Part shown: piece by piece, positions 35,500 through 47,617 of the stretch | Layout: each line of letters opens with the position of its first letter | Numbering within the stretch: the first letter of the stretch is position 1 | Assembly: GCA_008477525.1 (NCBI GenBank) | Contig: SPDT01000001.1 | Coordinates: forward strand, 2,418,001 to 2,482,000 | DNA from: Hypomyces perniciosus | Taxonomy: Eukaryota > Ascomycota > Sordariomycetes > Hypocreales > Hypocreaceae | DNA: 64,000 nucleotides | Direction: 5' to 3' | Program-made: the position numbers and the translations under genes | Notes under the pieces: model-generated | Seen by the model: only the letters and a program-made list of their open reading frames with translations | What the model was told of the DNA's origin: nothing | Database searches by the model: none

Positions 35500-37271
35500 A
35501 TGCCGGGAGACATCCCGGGATACTATTACGGTGTGAAATTCCCCTTCTTCTGAGTTGGCATGACTCCCGGGAAACTGATTTCCATCATAGACTCTGAGAA
35601 GAAGAAGTACTTCAAGATTGAAAAATCACAAACTGCACCCCCCTCAGCAGCATGGTCCGCCGACTCTGTCAAGAAGCGCAGGGTCCAAGTCCGAGCTGCA
35701 GAGACGAAACGCCAGAGAGCGGACTTGATCAAGAACCATATCAAACGCCACGGCATGCGTCGCGACGTCACAGCGCTGGGCTTGCTGTCTCGCCAGATCG
35801 AGTACAGGGGCGTTGCGGAGCCGGGCTGGGGCAGGCCGTATAATGAGGACCTGGGGGCTGCCATGTGGGCGAGCGGCGTGGTGGATAAGGGGTGTCTTCC
35901 CTTTGCGCCGAGCTTTGTGAGGGCGAGGATGGCGCATATGGGGTGTATGTATGTGGGAGGCGCGGAGTGTGGTCAGGAGACGGGGTTGGTCTACGCGAGT
36001 GAGTTGTTATTCCCTTTTCTTTGTGAAAAGAAATGCTCTGGGTGAGTGATGAAGTGTGACTGATGGTTTGGAATCAGATATGGATGAGGAGCTTATAGTG
36101 GGAGCTCCTATCACTACAGATAATAACGAAAAGTGAGGAGCGACATCTTCACCCCCCCCTTTTAAAGTATGGACTTGAGCTGATCAAGGAACCGGGAAAT
36201 AGCATCTGCCTCCCGCCCAAAGTTGAGGGAGAGGACAGCACTCGTCGAAGGCTTGGGACTCAAATGGTCTATTGTTCGCAAGTGTCGTCCATCACCTATC
36301 ACAAACCGTCTCACAAGATCATGATGACTTCGCGAGAGCCGAATCATGGGAACGCCTTTTACTTCTTCGAGCCGCCGCTGGAGTCGAGCTTTGACGTCCA
36401 GCCGTACCAGATGTATGATGGCTGTATGTCGGCAACAATGCCCCTGCTCTGACTCTCTATCTATTCGTGCCTTCGACTAACTCCCAGTCATAAAGCAACC
36501 AACGATGAACAAATGACGACCCAACTCCAATTCCGCGGCCCATGGGGCGTCTACCAATGCACACCCGCCCCAGCATCCTCAGACCTCCTCTGCGTCATCG
36601 GCACCAACAAAGGTCTTCTCCGCGTTCGATCCAACGACTCCATCGCCTGGCTCTCAACCCACGGACAGTCCCAACCCAGCACCCACCGCCGCAGCAGACA
36701 CAACAACACTCCCCGCGAGATCTTCGACCAGGACTTCCAAAACGGCAACCACAACATCGTCCTCGCCGGCGGCCGTCAGCCCCGTCTCTGGATCACCGAC
36801 ATGCGCGTCCCAGAGTGCGAGTGGCGCTGGATCCCCCACGCCAGCTCCATCTCGCACCTCCGCAGCGTGAACCCCCATCAGGTCCTCGTCGCAGGCCTGC
36901 AGAACAGCATGTCGCTCTACGACATGCGCTTCTTCTCTCGGAAACCCAACGGCGCGCGCCCCATCCTCGAGTTCCCCGAGTACCGCAACCAAGCGCATTT
37001 CCACATCGGCTGGGCCGTGTGTCCCGAGCTCAACGTCGTAGCCGCCGCACACGACGACGGCATGGTGAAGCTGTTCAGCCTCAAGACGGGGAGAATAGTG
37101 CGCAGTCCCGGCGCGCAGGGCCTGGATCGGGTCTCGAGTGAGACGCCGATCCGCGCGATGATGTTCCAGACATTGCCGGGAGAGAAGCGGCCGAGCTTGT
37201 TCTTTGCGGAGGGGCCTATGTTGCGCAAGTTTGGGTTTGCAACGACTGGGGCTGGTGAGGATGAGGAGTGA
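35500..37271 (+). CDS. DCAF4 (WDR21)-like WD40 protein
   Basis: Likely a substrate receptor of a CUL4-DDB1 ubiquitin ligase. Exons 35500-35530, 35591-35998, 36078-36132, 36203-36423 and 36496-37271 give 496 aa. The first two exons join to encode PGYYYDSEKKKYFKI (residues 6-19), the characteristic N-terminal box of DCAF4/WDR21 proteins. Basic stretches (KKRRVQVRAAETKRQRADL) follow. The C-terminal half holds WD repeats, including RQPRLWITDMR and NSMSLYDMRFF; YDMR fits the WDxR-type motif used to bind DDB1. The acceptor before exon 5 must be AAAG at 36492-36495, because the nearer CCCAG leads straight to a stop codon; exons 3 and 4 are short and less certain. Substrate unknown. Confidence 0.8.
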
Positions 37272-37994
37272 AAAAAGGGAGGGGAGGGGATTGCCGTCGT
37301 TGCCTGTGATGGCTTTGATGGCGTTGCGTAGCCCAAGGATCCCCCGGGGAGGACAGGGGGACTTATTTTGCTATAGATGAAAACTTTGCTGGAAAGGGAT
37401 ATGGATGAAATGTGTAAATGAATGTACGAGTTATGAATCACGGAACGGCTATGGCACGGAAACAATTAAAAAGCAACGTCATGTCCATGTGTTTGTTGAC
37501 CCTCTTGATTCCCCGTTGCAAGCACTTCGACGCCTAGAGCTTGAGGGATACGGAAACAGCCGAATAGATACACCAACTGCACCTATATATACCCTCCCCT
37601 CAACGACCTCTCCCCCTTTCAAGCTATGTAGAATCCCCCATGTCCTATATAAGGGGCAAAAAAAAAAAGTCCCTCTGCCTTGAGAGAGAGCCTGCTTGTC
37701 AAACTCCCGTGAGCCCCACCAATCAGAAAAAAGCGAATACCCTTCCTTTCCTTCCCAACGACCTTTGCTTGCATTCCCGAATAATGAACGTCCCTTTCAA
37801 ATGGAGAAATAAAGAAAAACTTTTCTCACTGCGTAATTCATAGCTGCAAAGTGAAGAATCTGCGACTACCAAAATATCACATGCAAAGAGATGCCGAATA
37901 AAGGAGTAAATAAAAAAAGGAGAGCGCAGTAGAAAAGCCAAAAAAAAAGAGTCACCTTTCAAGTTCCCGAAAGAAGGGACGTGTTTGTTCGTTG
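37272..37994. other. Convergent intergenic region
   Basis: It lies between the 3' ends of the DCAF4-like gene and the bZIP gene, and presumably contains both 3' UTRs. A10 (about 37660) and A8 runs are present. No gene was seen. Confidence 0.5.
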
Positions 37995-40241
37995 TCAAAC
38001 CCCAGAGCGTGTGGAGCACCGTCTGTGGTTGGACTGCAGAGGAGCAGAGCAATTCGCTGGATGAATCTTGTATAAATTGCACAGAGGACCCAACCGAGGA
38101 AACGCTTGCTCAAACGCCTCGCCGAGTTTCCAATTATCTAGATTCCGCAGGTGGCGCTCAAACACGGGGTTAATCATCAACTCATCCGTGTCTGGGTTCT
38201 GAAGCAGCGTGTCCGTATCCTCGTACGGCCAGGAGAGGCACAGCGTGGTGGTGAACGGAACAAAGAAGTTATCAAAGAGGTAATCCCCAGACTGATAGTT
38301 TTGGACGAGGAAGTCCCGCATGCGTGGAAAGGGGAGGTGGTCGATCCACGCGGGATGGGATTCAACGAGTTGACAATGCAGCGGTTGGATCCACTCGGGT
38401 ATGCGCTCGTAGTTGTCTTTGGTGGGGGAGATCTGCCACCGCGTGAGAAGGAACATGACGTACAGCACGGCAACCTTCTCTGGCAAGCGGGAGATGTCCG
38501 GGAACTTGGTCAGGATGTCGGTGAAGAACTTGGACAACGGGTGGCTGTAGACGCTGTTGGCTGGGTTGAGAAGTGATGAGACGGACGGGTACCGCGGCCC
38601 GGCAACCTCCTGCAGCGGAAGGCCATCGGCGGCGCGCTGACGGCGCTCGACGAGGAAGTCGAGGAGGAGGTTATCGAGCGGACAGGTTGGACTGCAGTTG
38701 CGGACGGGAGTGGCGTAACGGGGTAGGTTGTTTGGGTGGACGATCTCGTCAGAGTAGGCTGGTGGAACGGGGGGATTGTCGAACCCGGGACTGGGGCTAG
38801 GGCCGTGTGAGTGTTGGTGTTGGTGTTGATGGCCAGGAGTATCACGACGGGCATATTCAGGAGGCGACGCTGCTGAGTCGTGAGTGTGGTGGCCATGGTG
38901 ACTGGGTAAAGAGGTGGGCACGCCCATGTGTGCCGGTGGTTCCCATGCGCTATTTGAGCGAGCATGTGTTGAATGGTCTTGGCTGACGAGTGTCCAGTCA
39001 TGCTTCATGGGTACATGGCGATAATGCGGCGAGTCTTGGGCTCCGTTGATGCCCATCTGCAGCTTGGGTATACGCTGTCGCTGGTCCGACTCCTTGTCGA
39101 GTAAGAAGTCCAGATTGAGGCGCTCCTGACTCATCTCTAAGCCATGGCGGAGACTCTGACGCTGCTGTTCTAGCGCTGCCCGTGTATGCTCCTCGATACC
39201 GTTGCCAGAGTTGCCGGAGTTGCCTTGGAGTTGTGATGTGGGCGTCCTGTGACCGGCACTGTGCCAGCCAGGCTGTGGCGGCTGACAACCATGTTGTTGA
39301 TCTGGTCCTCCTGCTGGCGACGCAGAACTGGTTGGCGTTGAACCGTGGTAGTTGGTGCTATTCAACGTCTGGGCGGTAGCAGATTGCGTGTACGTTTGCA
39401 CAGGTGGTATATAGGGTTGTTCAGCAGCATCTGTATTTGAATTAGTTTCCGACAGTCCTCATCATGGTCCGTTCCGAAACTTACTTGGTCCGACAATCGG
39501 CTGGAGCAGCTCAATAACGCTAGCCAGTCGCCTTTTAATGTCGGCATTCTCAAACTCAACAGCCTCCTTGGCCCGTATCACAGCTTGGAGTTCCCGATAG
39601 GCATTCAAGTTGGTGAGCTCCTGGATGCGGCGCTCAAGCTTTTCGATCTGATTCTTAGTTCGCTCGCGGATGGCGCGCTGAGCCTCGCGGTCTACCACGG
39701 GAAAGGGTTTCGGTTAGCTTCAGCCAACAGTATGGTTACGCAAGTGCAACACATCATATATGTGGTGTCTGGACGTGGGCTTGCATGATGACGTTATTGG
39801 AGGAGATGAAAGTTAAAGGGCCGCCAGCCGCATTGGAGGGTTTAGGTGGCATGGGACAGAGACAGAGAATGGGGAGAGGTTTATTACAGAAGGTGTGTGA
39901 AGGTGAAAGAGGGTCGGTATGGGTGACATGAGAGGGTGTGAAATGCGAACAAACTCACCGTTCGCCCTCTTCTTGGCCAACTGCTCCGGCGTCAAGTTGG
40001 CAACGCCTCTACTCCCCGTGCCCGTCTTCCTCTTCTTCGTGACTACTTCCGCGTCCGCGTCCGCGGCCATGGCGGCCATGGCAGCGGCCGACCCAGCAGC
40101 AGCTCCACTGCCATCTGACAACGTCGTCGACTCAGTCTCAACCTCGCGCTTCGCGGGGATGTTGTTGATGCTGTTTCCACAACTGCCCACCGACTCTCCT
40201 CCAGGACTCAACCCGTCCTGACCGGCAGGTCCGGGGCCCAT
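37995..40241 (-). CDS. bZIP transcription factor with C-terminal DUF3425 domain
   Basis: A probable DNA-binding regulator restricted to fungi. Exons on the minus strand, 40241-39959, 39691-39485 and 39430-37995 (introns 267 and 54 nt), give 641 aa. An N-terminal NLS-like VTKKRKTG leads into the basic region LAKKRANDREAQRAIRERTK (from about residue 88), split by intron 1 at the N|D junction. A leucine-zipper-like coil (IEKLERRIQELTNLNAYREL) follows. The middle is Gln/His/Ser/Pro-rich and disordered. The last ~200 residues (ISPTKDNYERIPEWIQPLHC, LSWPYEDTDTLLQNPDTDEL) match the DUF3425 C-terminus that commonly accompanies fungal bZIPs. Start ATG 40241 gives MGPGPAGQDGLSPGG; no in-frame ATG upstream looks better. 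Target genes unknown. Confidence 0.88.
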
Positions 40242-40630
40242 ATATCAAACCCGGACAAGACAGCCGGGCTACGTAACACACGAACGAACGAACGAACGAA
40301 CACAGACACTCCGCCCCCGTTGTCCCTGGGAAGGACAAGACAGGGCAAGGTAGGGCAAGGGTGATATGATACGCCGCAAGGGCTGCAAGCTCCGGGCTCG
40401 CTACGTTATGGCTGGGGCAGACTAGCGGGCCGGCCGGGCGTCTCCCGTCCTGCGTGTAGCTGCCGAGCCTCCCAGACAATGGGGATAGATGGCAGTAGTA
40501 CTTCGTAGTAGCAGTAGTAGTAGTAATGGGGATGGGATGGGATGGGATGGGGGGGTACGAAGTAGTAGAGCCAGAGCCAGTACGAGTAGGGTCAGACAGG
40601 GACAGGGTGTGTCTGTTTCCTCCTGTCTCC

Positions 40631-40662
<32 letters not shown>

Positions 40663-41418
40663 CCTCTCTCTCTGTCTTTCTCTCCGCGTGTTGTATTTCC
40701 CACCCCCGTTTCCTCTGTCCCTCCGATTCTCTGTCTCGCTCTTATTATCAGACGACGCTCGAAGGAGGAAAAAGGGCCCCTAACAGGCCGTCGGACACTG
40801 GGGCGGGCGGGCAAGGGCGCACAGAATATTGGCAGGACAAGCGATAATAGTGGCATCAAAACAAGTGGCAAAAACAGGGGCGAGCGGACGTTGCATGGGG
40901 GGTGGCCTATGGTGGAGATGGGGAGTTTGGCAGAGCTGGCCTATGAAGGCCGCGCTGCTGAGTCAGGAGGGCGGGCGAGGGGGGAGGTTTGCGAGTCAAG
41001 AGGCGGCGCTATTTGGGCGGAGACGGCACGTGCAAAAATCTGCTCACGAGGCGATGCGATGCGACGGAGACAATTTTGATAAATCTGCAGAATACTAATA
41101 CCAATAGTACTACTTCGTACTACTTTGTACTACTAGTAATACCAATACTAGTAGCACTAATACTCACTCATAGCACCGAGTACTAGTACTACTATACTTG
41201 CAACGTTTGTTGGTGAGGTCAACAGGGGGTGGTTTTGTTCATATATACGGATTACTCGTATTACACACTGGTGGAGCACTCTCACAATCGCCAGAACACA
41301 CGTCATATTCCCATCCCAATCTTAAGAATCCACTCTTCTATCTATAGCACCCATCACAGTCACATTATTTATAGTAGCTCAAACTAGCCAATACCAGTCT
41401 GCATCGCATCACATCACA
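40242..41418. other. Upstream region of the bZIP gene and 3' flank of the nucleoporin gene
   Basis: It contains (CGAA)n near 40280, (GGGAT)n at 40525-40545, a long CT tract, and GTAGTACTTCGTAGTAG/TACTTCGTACTACTTTG motif clusters at 40497 and 41105. No gene is supported; overlapping frames here reflect low-complexity sequence. Confidence 0.55.
40627..40685. repeat. Polypyrimidine (CT)n tract
   Basis: About 60 bases made almost wholly of CT units with a few interruptions (CTCCCTCTCTCTCTCCTCTC...). On the minus strand it is a GA tract in the bZIP promoter, about 390 bp upstream of its ATG. It could be nucleosome-excluding or simply a microsatellite. Confidence 0.85.
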
Positions 41419-44400
41419 TCACTCCGCCGACGCTCTCGCCAATGCCTCGTGCAGATGCGGTGGGAACCGATACCGCAGTTGGCTCGTATAAGTCGTCAGG
41501 TCCAGAACCATCTGCTTTAGCTGCTCCACCATCATCCTCCTCGTACCCTCGTTGCCGCTAAACTGCCCGTTTACGAGCTGCTCCTTCTGCCGCACACAGC
41601 TGATGATCGTCCACATAATCAAGTTCGGCACGTTGATCGAAACGGGCTGCGACAGACTAGAGAACTTGGATGCGTACGCTCTGATCGTACTGGCATCGCC
41701 GCCCGCCTCCAGAGGCAGGATTTCCAAGGCCCGAATTTTCTGTTTTTGCAAGCGTTAGCATCTCGTCTGTCAACTTAACCCAATCGAGGGAACTTACGTC
41801 TAGACATTGAGCCCACTGGCCGGCCTCAACCAGGCTCTTGATGGTGCTCATTTCCAGTAGCACCGGACAGGCCACCTTGTTCTGGTCCTGAATCTTCCTG
41901 TAGAACATCGCATCTCTCTCATACATAGTCATCATCGTCTTGGCCAACTCCACAGGGTCGTCAATGGACGCTAGGCTGAGGCTGCTGCCCTGCTGCGAGT
42001 CGGCGTCCTGGCCACCAGCTCTAGGTTTGACAGGCATCAGACGCATAGGGTCTTCTCCAATCTCCAGCGAGATGGCTTCGCTCAAGGCGCGGCTGACAAT
42101 GGCCACAACCGCATCGTACTCGCCAGCCAGATGATAGAGAAGGACCGAATCCGTAGTTCGACCATTCTCATCAGCAAAGCTGGCAGCTTGCAGCGTCACC
42201 GTGCTGACAAAGTCGTCCTGTCCATCAAGGCCAATCAACGGACCACGGCCCTCAATGACACCCAGAATGCGGCGGCCATCCGGTCTGATATCTCCAATCA
42301 GCTTGCTGAACTCGCGCGTCTCCAGAACAAGCTCCCGGAGGGCTTCATGGCAGAGACCGCTATGACGCGCGCCTGCCTCTCCACCAAGGTCTTGGTTCAG
42401 GCAGATCAGGGTAAGATAGTCCACGGCAGACACTGCATCGGCTGCCCGGAAGTCTCGTGTGTAATATCCAATCATACGGCCAAAGTTAATCTGAGACAGG
42501 CCCTTGATGCTGTGGGTGCGCAGATCGTTGGAGGCAGACATGGGATCGCTGGGACGCAGCAGGCCATAAAATTCGAGAGCCAGGCCGAAGTGGACCGCAT
42601 CCACATACGAGAAAGGATACAGATATGCGATTGCGTCTTCAAACATGCCGGACAAGATCTGCAGGTAGAAGAACATGCCGCAGCTGCCGTTGTTATCGTC
42701 AGAAGTGGTCTTGGGGAAATGCTTCTGTCCGATTTCCTTGATACTGGTTTGCAAATCTGCCAACCCGTATGACTCGCCCGCCATTTCGAGCGCCTTGTCG
42801 CCTTCCCTAGCCAGGTTGAACTGCAGCCAAATCCAGTCGTTGATGTCCGTATTCAGACCCTCCAGATTGCGGTTGTTCAGCTCAATCCGACCAATCACCT
42901 TGTAGCAAGCCATGCGGAACGGATCGATGGTATTCTCAGGAGCGTTGCGGGAGCGTTGGATATACTCGTTGGTACAGCGGTCCAGCAGTTTCCTGTTAGT
43001 GATTCTCCTGTCCTCGCTGGCCGCATAGTTGTTGAGATATGTGGAAAACGTCCGGTCGATGCCCCTGAAATGATTGCTGTTGTCATTGACGTACTTGGCC
43101 GCCTCATTCACGTTTCCAGATCGAAGCAGATAGAAGACTATTACCCAGACGTATTCGCCATTGATCTGCTGGAGCTCGGTGTTATCGGGAACCAAGTCTT
43201 TCCTGGCGGACCGGAGACGAATGTAGGCCTTGATTTTGCTCGTGATGTCGGGGAGACCACCGAGCTTGGCCTCGTGAGGGTGCTTCGCAATCAATGATTC
43301 TACCTCACGAAGGAACTGCTTCTCGAGGAAATCATTGGCACCACTCAGGATACGCTTTCTCATCTCGACCGACTGAGGCGAATTGGGGTTTTCGTCCAGA
43401 TACATGCCGGCAAACTGACGCTCCTTAGCCGTAGCATTATTGATGGTCGTCTCGGCCTCTGCATCCTCGCCAATAATCTCAATCATAGCCCGGTAGGCCT
43501 CTACGACATGAGGCGCATGTGGCTCGTAAGACTTTTGCTCCACCTCTGCCAGCTCTGCAAGAATGGGATAAGGTCGGCCCAGTAAACGGGAAGCATTAAG
43601 GCTGCGCACCTTTTCAGCCAGCTTCGCCTGTCTGTCGCGGAGAGCGCGGTCCTCGCTTCGAGACTTGCCAGAGCCATCTGTCGAGCGGTCGACATCGGAG
43701 AACTCGGACTGGTGAGCTCCAATCCTGGTCGGGGCGCCGATGACAGAACGCTGGAAAGTTGAATTGCCAAACATGGTGCTCCGAGCGCCGCGGGGGGCAT
43801 TTCCTTGCGCCTTGCTTCTCCGAGAGCGACCAAAGCCGCCCTGAGCCTCCCGACCACCTGCTGCGGCCGAGCTCTCACGGGGCTTGATTCCAAAGTGCTG
43901 GTGGATGCGCTTCCGTTGTGCATCCCACTCCATAGCCACATTGTCCTCCAGGAAATTATCAAAATCGCGTAGTGATCGCTCTAGTCCGTCTTGAATCATG
44001 CTCAAGGTCGTCTTCGTCTGAAGGTTGGACAGGTATGTCTCGACATCGACTTCGCTCGGGGCATAGCCATGCGTGGTTCGCTCGGTTCGTCCGCCCTGGA
44101 CATCCAGCATACCAAGGTCTTTTGCTGCAGCTCCAAGATCAACACCAGAGGCGGCAAGCAAATAATGAGCCTTTCCATCTGCTCTCTCAGTCTGCTTGGA
44201 TTGCAGCTTCCTCAAGCGGGAGCGCAGATCGCCCAACCCAAGTTCCAAGCTGGGGAGATCCTCCATATTCGAATTGACAGTCCCTGCTTTCTGTGTCTTC
44301 GCAAAGAGGCTGTCGAAGTAGGCTCCTGCGGGCTGTGCTGGTGCAGCGGTCGTTGCATTGGGCATGGCGGCCTGAGTTTGACCACCAAGCAAACTCCCAC

Positions 44401-44908
44401 CGAACACCGAGGAAGTATTCAGTTGAGGCTGCTGAGCTGGAGCAGCTGTCGAGGCCCCAAACAAGGACGGTTTTGCTGTTGAAAGGCCGCCGCTGAGGGT
44501 CGACCCTGCGAAAAGCGACGGCTTTTGTTGTCTCAGGGCGGTACCGGCATTCTGTTGAGTCTGAGTCGCCTGTCCAAAAAGGCCTCCGGACGGGGCACCT
44601 CCTAGCTGGCTCTGAGCTGGTTGCCCAAACAAGCCTGTGTTCTGTTGGGCCGGTGCGGTCGCTGTGTTTTGGCCAAGCGTGCTCTGGCCAAAGAGACTGC
44701 CGCTTTGTTGCGGATTCTGCTGCTGTGCTGAGCCGAAGAGACCACCAGGCTTCTGCTGTTGCTGCTGCTGCTGTTGCTGTCCACTCCCAAACAGGCTTCC
44801 GCCAAAGAGTCCGCCTCCGGTCGATGTTGTGCCGCTGGATTGATTTTGTTGCGTGGACTGACCAAAGAGCCCTGAGCCGCCGCCTGCTGTCGACTGGAAG
44901 AGAGACAT
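41419..44908 (-). CDS. NIC96: Nucleoporin Nic96/Nup93 with an N-terminal GLFG region
   Basis: Inner-ring scaffold nucleoporin of the nuclear pore. Two exons, 44908-41798 and 41739-41419, joined over a 58-nt intron (GTAAGT, CTAAC, CAG), give 1143 aa. The start gives MSLFQSTAGGGSGLFGQ. The first ~200 residues are Gln-rich with several GLFG or SLFG repeats (GGLFGGSLFGSG, GLFGQPAQ). Then come YFDSLFAKTQKAG and the helical ELGLGDLRSRLRKLQSK region. The Nic96 alpha-solenoid domain follows (YVWVIVFYLLRSGNVNEAAKY, DWIWLQFNLAREGD, FYLQILSGMFEDAIAYLYPF). The C-terminus is LRYRFPPHLHEALARASAE. Yeast Nic96 lacks comparable FG repeats; the N-terminal GLFG stretch suggests it also contributes to the permeability barrier here. 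An ATG further upstream in frame (45058) would add an unlikely basic leader. Confidence 0.93.
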
Positions 44909-45222
44909 GGTTGCGGTTTGCGAGCGAGGAATCCAACGGCAGAGCTGCTCTCGCGTTTGGTAGAGATGAAGTTCTTTCGAACGGCTGCGCGTGTCAGTGT
45001 ACTCCCGGAAATTTGGAGCTAGGTTGGCAAGGCTGAAGTTGTTTGGGAAACGAACCACCCAGCTTGGACCAATCAGTAGCTAGGGCAGCCTTGCAACTTT
45101 GGGACAGCTACCAATCACATCTACCAATCACATCTAACAGTGTCTTCTTCACAAAGCTTCAACGTACCTAATACAAGCTAAAGCAAAATTTATAGATACC
45201 AAACACCAAAAATACCAAAAAA
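44909..45222. other. Short intergenic region between the nucleoporin and 5S rRNA genes
   Basis: Promoter and leader of the nucleoporin gene. CCAATCA occurs three times around 45069-45127 on the plus strand, so CCAAT-box binding is possible. No further gene. Confidence 0.5.
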
Positions 45223-45341
45223 ACATACAACAGCCGGTGTTCGCCAGTGGTCACCCACCTGACTACTAATCTGCCTCTTGTTGGCTTGACTATGGGAGAG
45301 CGGACGGGATCCCGTATATTCCAACAGATATGGCCGTATGT
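45223..45341 (-). rRNA. 5S ribosomal RNA gene
   Basis: The minus strand reads ACATACGGCCATATCTG... to ...CTGTTGTATGT, 119 nt, with complementary ends (ACATACGGCC with GGCTGTTGTATGT) as in 5S rRNA. The central GGATCCCGTCCGCT and the GATTAGTAGTCAGGTGGGTG segment with GACCACTGGCGAA match the fungal 5S pattern. T7 directly after the 3' end is a good Pol III terminator. Dispersed single 5S genes of several sequence types are normal for Sordariomycetes. Some positions deviate from the usual type, so it may be a minor variant or a mildly mutated gene. Confidence 0.85.
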
Positions 45342-45410
45342 GCTAGTTGCCCTCGCAACTCGCATTATATCCGCACCTGTATACGAAGCACACAACAGCA
45401 AAAAGAAAAG

Positions 45411-45511
45411 ACATACAACAGCCAGTGTTCGCTGGTGGTTACCCACCCAGCTGCTAATCTGCCATTAAGTGGCTTCTGCATAGGGGAGCGGACAGGACCC
45501 CGAATTTTCCA
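45411..45511 (-). pseudogene. 5'-truncated 5S rRNA copy
   Basis: The minus strand matches 5S from about GGTCCTGTCCGCTC through GATTAGCAGCTGGGTGGGTAACC to the 3' end TGTTGTATGT. The first ~20 nt are lost where the AT-rich block starts. It lies 70 bp from the full gene in the same orientation and differs from it at many positions, so it is not a recent duplicate. Confidence 0.75.
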
Positions 45512-45988
45512 TTATTGATAGTTATATATACTCGCTGATTTCTTTAATTAATATATATAGCTTAGTTAAACCTAGGCTAAAGGTAATAAAAAAAAATTAT
45601 TAATATGTATATCTTTTATTATTAGTAGCCTATTTATAAAGAAATAAATAAAAAACCCTTTTTATATAAATAATTATAAAACTTTTTAAAGCTTTATTAA
45701 CTTAACCCTTTATTATCCCTTTAATTTAATTATTATCTTTATTTCTATTATTATTTTATTTAAGCCTTAATATTAAAGTATTATAAATAAATAATATTTA
45801 AAAGGAAATTAAAGTAAATTAAAATTTAATAATAAATATTATACCTTTTATTATCTTTATATTTTAATAATAAAAAATAAATACTTTTTTATATTATTTA
45901 TTAAAACTTTTTTATTATAGTTTATAGTATTATTATTATCTTCTTACTTTTTGTAAATTATAACTTTAAAATATAAATATAATATAAT

Positions 45989-46028
<40 letters not shown>

Positions 46029-47539
46029 TATAAAAAATAAATAAATGAATTAAACTTTAATAATTATATAAAGTTTATAGTTATTTTTTTTTGCTTTCAA
46101 ATAAATAATTCAATTATTATTAATATAATTATTTAACTTTATAAGTATATTATTTAATAACTATAAATAAATAATAAAATTATTTTACAAAAATTATTTC
46201 TTTAATCTTTTTATAACTTTATTTTTATTTTCTTTTATTATTAATTTATAACTTTTATTAAACCTAATATTATATTCAAAGTATATAGTAAAGTATAGAT
46301 TTATTTAATAAAAAGAAAGTTAAAAATTATATTAAACTTTATATAAAGAAATAGCTTTTATTTTATTTAAATAAAAAATAAAGTTGAATATAATAATTAA
46401 TTTACTTTTACTTTTTATATTTTTTTACATTATTTATTATAAAGCTTATACTTTATTAATTAATATTATATTATAATTTAATATATACCTAGCCCTTTAT
46501 ATTTATATAAACTAGTAAAGTCTTTAATTATAATTAAATAAAGTTTAATAATATAATAAATTAAAAACTAAATAAAAAATAATATATTAACAAATTATTA
46601 AATTATATATTAATTGTATTATTTTATAAATTTTATATAAACTATAAATTAATAAATTAATAATAAAACTAATAAAAATATGTAACAATATATAAAGATG
46701 TATAAATCTTTTATAGTTTATATAAATAAAAACCTAATTATTAATATAATTAATATATAAATATCCTTTTTACTTTATTATATTTATAATATTAACTTAA
46801 TTTTATAATATATAATTTGATTAAGGTTTATACTTTAAAAATATATTAATTTATTATATATTCATAAATTTTATTTAAATAATTATTATATATTAACTAA
46901 TATTATATATATTTATTATAATGACTTTAAATTTATTTATATTTCATTTTTAAAATAATAATTTATTAATTTAAAATTATTTAATTATTAATATTATTAC
47001 AATCAACTTATAAATTATATAATTAGTTTTATTTTAAAAGTATTTTTACTTTTAATAATTTTTTTTATAAATATAAAGATAAACTTTATTAAAAAGTTAA
47101 AGATAATAATAAAATAATTTATTAAATAAATTTAAAAATATAATTCATAAATTATGATTTAAAATAAATAAATAATTTAATTTATATAATAAATTAAACT
47201 TTAATTTTAAAGAAACTATATTAAAAGAAAATAATTAAAGGAAATTATTTATTTAAATATATTAAAATTCTTTAATATTAACTTTGAAAGTTTTTAATTT
47301 TAAAAAAATAATTTATTTATTAATTAAAAAATTAATTAATTAAAATAATAAAGTAATTTAATAATTTTATTTAAAACGTAAATTTAAATAAAATTAATAA
47401 AATTAATAAAATTAATAAAAGAAATTATATAATAGAGAATAATATTAAAAACTTTAACTTTTAAATTTATAAAGAAATATAATAAATTTTATAATAAATA
47501 AATGTAAACATTATTATATTTTTAGAAAAGGAATTTATC
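45512..47539. other. Extremely AT-rich, RIP-like block left of the large TIR element
   Basis: Almost only A and T with very few C or G, no reading frame and no intact element. A (TAA)n microsatellite lies at 45990-46027. The composition is what exhaustive RIP of old repeats would leave. Confidence 0.7.
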
Positions 47540-47617
47540 AAGAGTAATGCTATTAGAATAGATAAAAATTGCTACTGGAATAAATAGTCTGTGCGCGCAT
47601 ATAGAAATCTTCCTAGC
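47540..47617 (+). repeat. Left terminal inverted repeat of the 8.5-kb element
   Basis: Begins AAGAGTAATGCTATTAG and ends near TCTTCCTAGC. It pairs with 55919-55995 on the opposite strand. Confidence 0.75.

Noticed and set aside
36542..37141. 199-codon Arg/Pro/His-rich frame inside the last DCAF4-like exon
   Set aside because: A +2 frame shadow of a C-rich exon; the true frame has WD40 motifs.
40489..41079. 196-codon frame over the CT tract
   Set aside because: It arises from low-complexity Ser/Leu codons of the (CT)n repeat in a promoter.
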